From Piscicola geometra (lineage: Eukaryota > Annelida > Clitellata > Hirudinida > Piscicolidae), in NCBI GenBank assembly GCA_943735955.1, contig OX030958.1, positions 587,501 to 651,500 on the forward strand: a DNA stretch of 64,000 nucleotides, in the 5' to 3' direction. The notes beneath the pieces are model-generated. The model worked only from the letters and a program-made list of their open reading frames with translations. It searched no databases and was not told where the DNA came from. Shown here one piece after another: positions 62,737 to 64,000 of the stretch (positions are counted from its first letter, which is position 1; each line of letters begins with the position of its first letter). Both the position numbers and the translations under genes were made by a program.

Positions 62737-64000
62737 GTGAGTTTCTCTAATTTACTGCATCTTTATGTTCTTGCTCCTCAACCACACCAACACAGCAACA
62801 AGCGCAGGTGATCAGTGCAGGTTGGAGGAGGGTGCAGTGGTGGCTGCAAACGTTTTGAAGGCTCGTTTGAGGCCTTCAAGCGTTCGTTGCGATGTCTTCC
62901 TCTCAGCAGATGAGTTCTGCAACGCATCGACTGCCTCTAAAGTCGTCCCTTCCGAAGCAAGAAGCCAGGTTGGCTGTCTCATGAGCAATTGTGAACGCAA
63001 GTGTGCTTAAATGTTTGAAGCTTCACCAAAACACCGCAGGCATCAGTGTACCACTGGTTCGAAGGAAGTTTCAGCGAAGTGTTCATGTGCGCCAAGGAAC
63101 ACGATGGGATGGGACAGGTGTTCAAAGGGTCATACAGCAAGATCAAGCTGCCCAGAGGTTTGGCTCTACTGAGGTGGCATGACATCTGTATAAGAACTCA
63201 AATTGACTTGATTGACTTCCGTGTCGCACACACACTTTGAGCTTTAATTAAAAAGTCTGAAAAATTCATTTAAACTCATTTCATTATGAATTTTTTAGTT
63301 GAAGATGCTATCTATTCCTCCCATCACTTTCCACAATCTCTCAGATGTTCCCCCTCTTGTGCTGGACTCGATCATTGTGAACATTGGCTCAGTTCGGCAT
63401 CTTCCCTCTCTCTCCCAGGGCCGATGGTTCTACCCTTTCCACCGCACCAAGCCATCTCACATCAGCGGAGAACTGCTGGCCCGCATCTCTTCAAACAAAA
63501 CGTTTGTCCAAATCACCGCTTCTTTCTTTTTGTTTCTTTTTGATTTTTGAGGCCTCTCTGCCACACAGCATCCGAGTCTTCGACAGACGAAACGAAGTGC
63601 TTTCTTCAACCACCACAAGCAAAAACACATTCTTCCTCGTCCTCAACGTTGACAACAACACCAAAGAAGAAGAAGAGGTGGCTTTGCGGTTGGAGATTGA
63701 AGACGAAGACAGCAAGGTCTCGAGGGAGCTCTCCTTCAAACGGGCGTGTGAGTGCCACTGCATTCGATTGTTTGAATTCTTCAGTTGTGGGCGGATCTTC
63801 AACTGTGTTCACTGAAATTATTCACTGCAGTTGTGGTGGCCGACAAGCAGATGAGGGAGGTGCAAGTGCAAGAACACGAGGTGGCAGTACTCGAGTGCGT
63901 ACTGCCTGCAAGCTTTCCTGCAGTCACCGAAGACAGCATCTCGTGGAGTCTGATGCGGACGAATGCTCCCAAGCCGCTCGGGTGGAGCGAGAAGTTCGTC
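62637..64000 (+). CDS. Spliced gene of unknown function, six exons visible, Ig-like last exon (partial at both ends)
   Basis: Exons 62637-62736, 62803-62968, 63040-63187, 63345-63505, 63552-63747 and 63831-64000+ join in phase (2, 0, 1, 0, 1) with no stop. They give about 312 residues; both ends are outside the window. The exons are GC-richer than the introns, which are unusually short (46-157 bases). Landmarks: IRVLDFANFSYDLSLATMSF; RCDVFLSADEFCNASTASKV; YHWFEGSFSEVFMCAKEHDG; LDSIIVNIGSVRHLPSLSQG then RWFYPFHRTKPSHISGELLA; IRVFDRRNEVLSSTT; and VQEHEVAVLECVLPASFPAV then TEDSISWSLM, where the Cys...Trp spacing suggests an Ig-like B-C strand pair. WFYPF...SGELLARI resembles the end of a C2 domain. 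I do not recognise the protein. Confidence 0.75.
62803..62968 (+). CDS. Unknown gene, exon B
   Basis: The acceptor CAACAAG|C was chosen because two nearby AG sites give an immediate TGA. It encodes AGDQCRLEEGAVVAANVLKA, RLRPSSVRCDVFLSADEFCN and ASTASKVVPSEARSQ. The donor is CCAG|GTTGGC, phase 0. Confidence 0.65.
63040..63187 (+). CDS. Unknown gene, exon C
   Basis: The acceptor is CACCGCAG|GCATCA. It encodes ASVYHWFEGSFSEVFMCAKE, HDGMGQVFKGSYSKIKLPRG and LALLRWHDI. The donor is ATCT|GTATAAG, phase 1. Confidence 0.72.
63345..63505 (+). CDS. Unknown gene, exon D
   Basis: A pyrimidine-rich acceptor, CACAATCTCTCAG|AT, fits exon C phase. It encodes VPPLVLDSIIVNIGSVRHLP, SLSQGRWFYPFHRTKPSHIS and GELLARISSNKTF. 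The donor TTT|GTCCAA is weak, phase 0. The frame is also open upstream to 63299, so an earlier start is possible. Confidence 0.65.
63552..63747 (+). CDS. Unknown gene, exon E
   Basis: The acceptor is TTTTTGAG|GCCTCT. It encodes ASLPHSIRVFDRRNEVLSST, TTSKNTFFLVLNVDNNTKEE and EEVALRLEIEDEDSKVSREL. The donor is GCGT|GTGAGT, strong, phase 1. Confidence 0.72.
63831..64000 (+). CDS. Unknown gene, exon F (Ig-like, cut by window end)
   Basis: The acceptor is CACTGCAG|TT. It encodes VVADKQMREVQVQEHEVAVL, ECVLPASFPAVTEDSISWSL and MRTNAPKPLGWSEKFV, still open at base 64000. VxExExAxLECxLP...SxSW is typical of I-set/V-set Ig domains. The second cysteine would lie beyond the window. Confidence 0.75.

Overview
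This is about 64 kb of AT-rich genomic DNA from an invertebrate animal. The signs are spliced genes with GT/AG introns, a microtubule end-binding (EB/MAPRE) gene, tRNA-derived SINEs, several LINE families, a Ty3/Gypsy fragment, and hAT and pogo-like DNA transposons. I cannot name the phylum. There are no operons, no CRISPR arrays and no true tRNA or rRNA genes. Nearly all long open frames are transposon relics or microsatellite translations.

Host genes, left to right. (1) A minus-strand EB1/MAPRE gene runs from 13603 down to 3381. It has six phase-compatible exons, and its last part lies beyond base 1. (2) Two paralogous minus-strand genes (24005-22957 and 44721-43362) encode a small secreted, cysteine-containing protein. 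Each has a signal-peptide exon, a basic exon and a final exon with an acidic AVMEEG repeat. They lie in a duplicated segment of about 3.5 kb (21898-25434 and 38380-46243). (3) A plus-strand, multi-exon member of an unnamed metazoan family (50341-51808) carries two frameshifts. (4) A lone plus-strand signal-peptide exon lies at 54486-54580. (5) A plus-strand gene of unknown function (62637 to the window end) has six phase-compatible exons, the last Ig-like.

Mobile DNA. Bases 1-3001 hold a LINE with endonuclease, reverse transcriptase and a (CTA)n tail. A second LINE (6530-10190) is split by a pogo-like element at 8055-9902, whose removal restores the LINE frame. A CR1/L2-like LINE (34660-32240, minus) is split by a fragment of another LINE, itself split by a SINE tail. 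Three hAT families occur: A (14629-16276 and 39757-41339), B (39320-42981 and 55238-57088) and C (two opposed copies within 54997-62383, plus a fragment at 46262-47310). There is also a short hAT-like element at 61933-62299. Exact 8-bp target duplications support five of these insertions, and paralogous empty sites are present in the window for three of them.

Tandem repeats. A very uniform 15-bp satellite fills 20586-21893. A 19-bp satellite of about 4 kb fills 25798-29757 and shows an 892-bp higher-order period. A 15-bp minisatellite (30470-31012) lies between a Gypsy integrase end and its 3' LTR. Several minisatellites lie in introns.

The window is thus a few genuine genes stretched by nested transposons. 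Insertion order can be read from the nesting: B entered C(plus), C(plus) entered C(minus), A entered B, and B entered the already duplicated secreted-protein segment.
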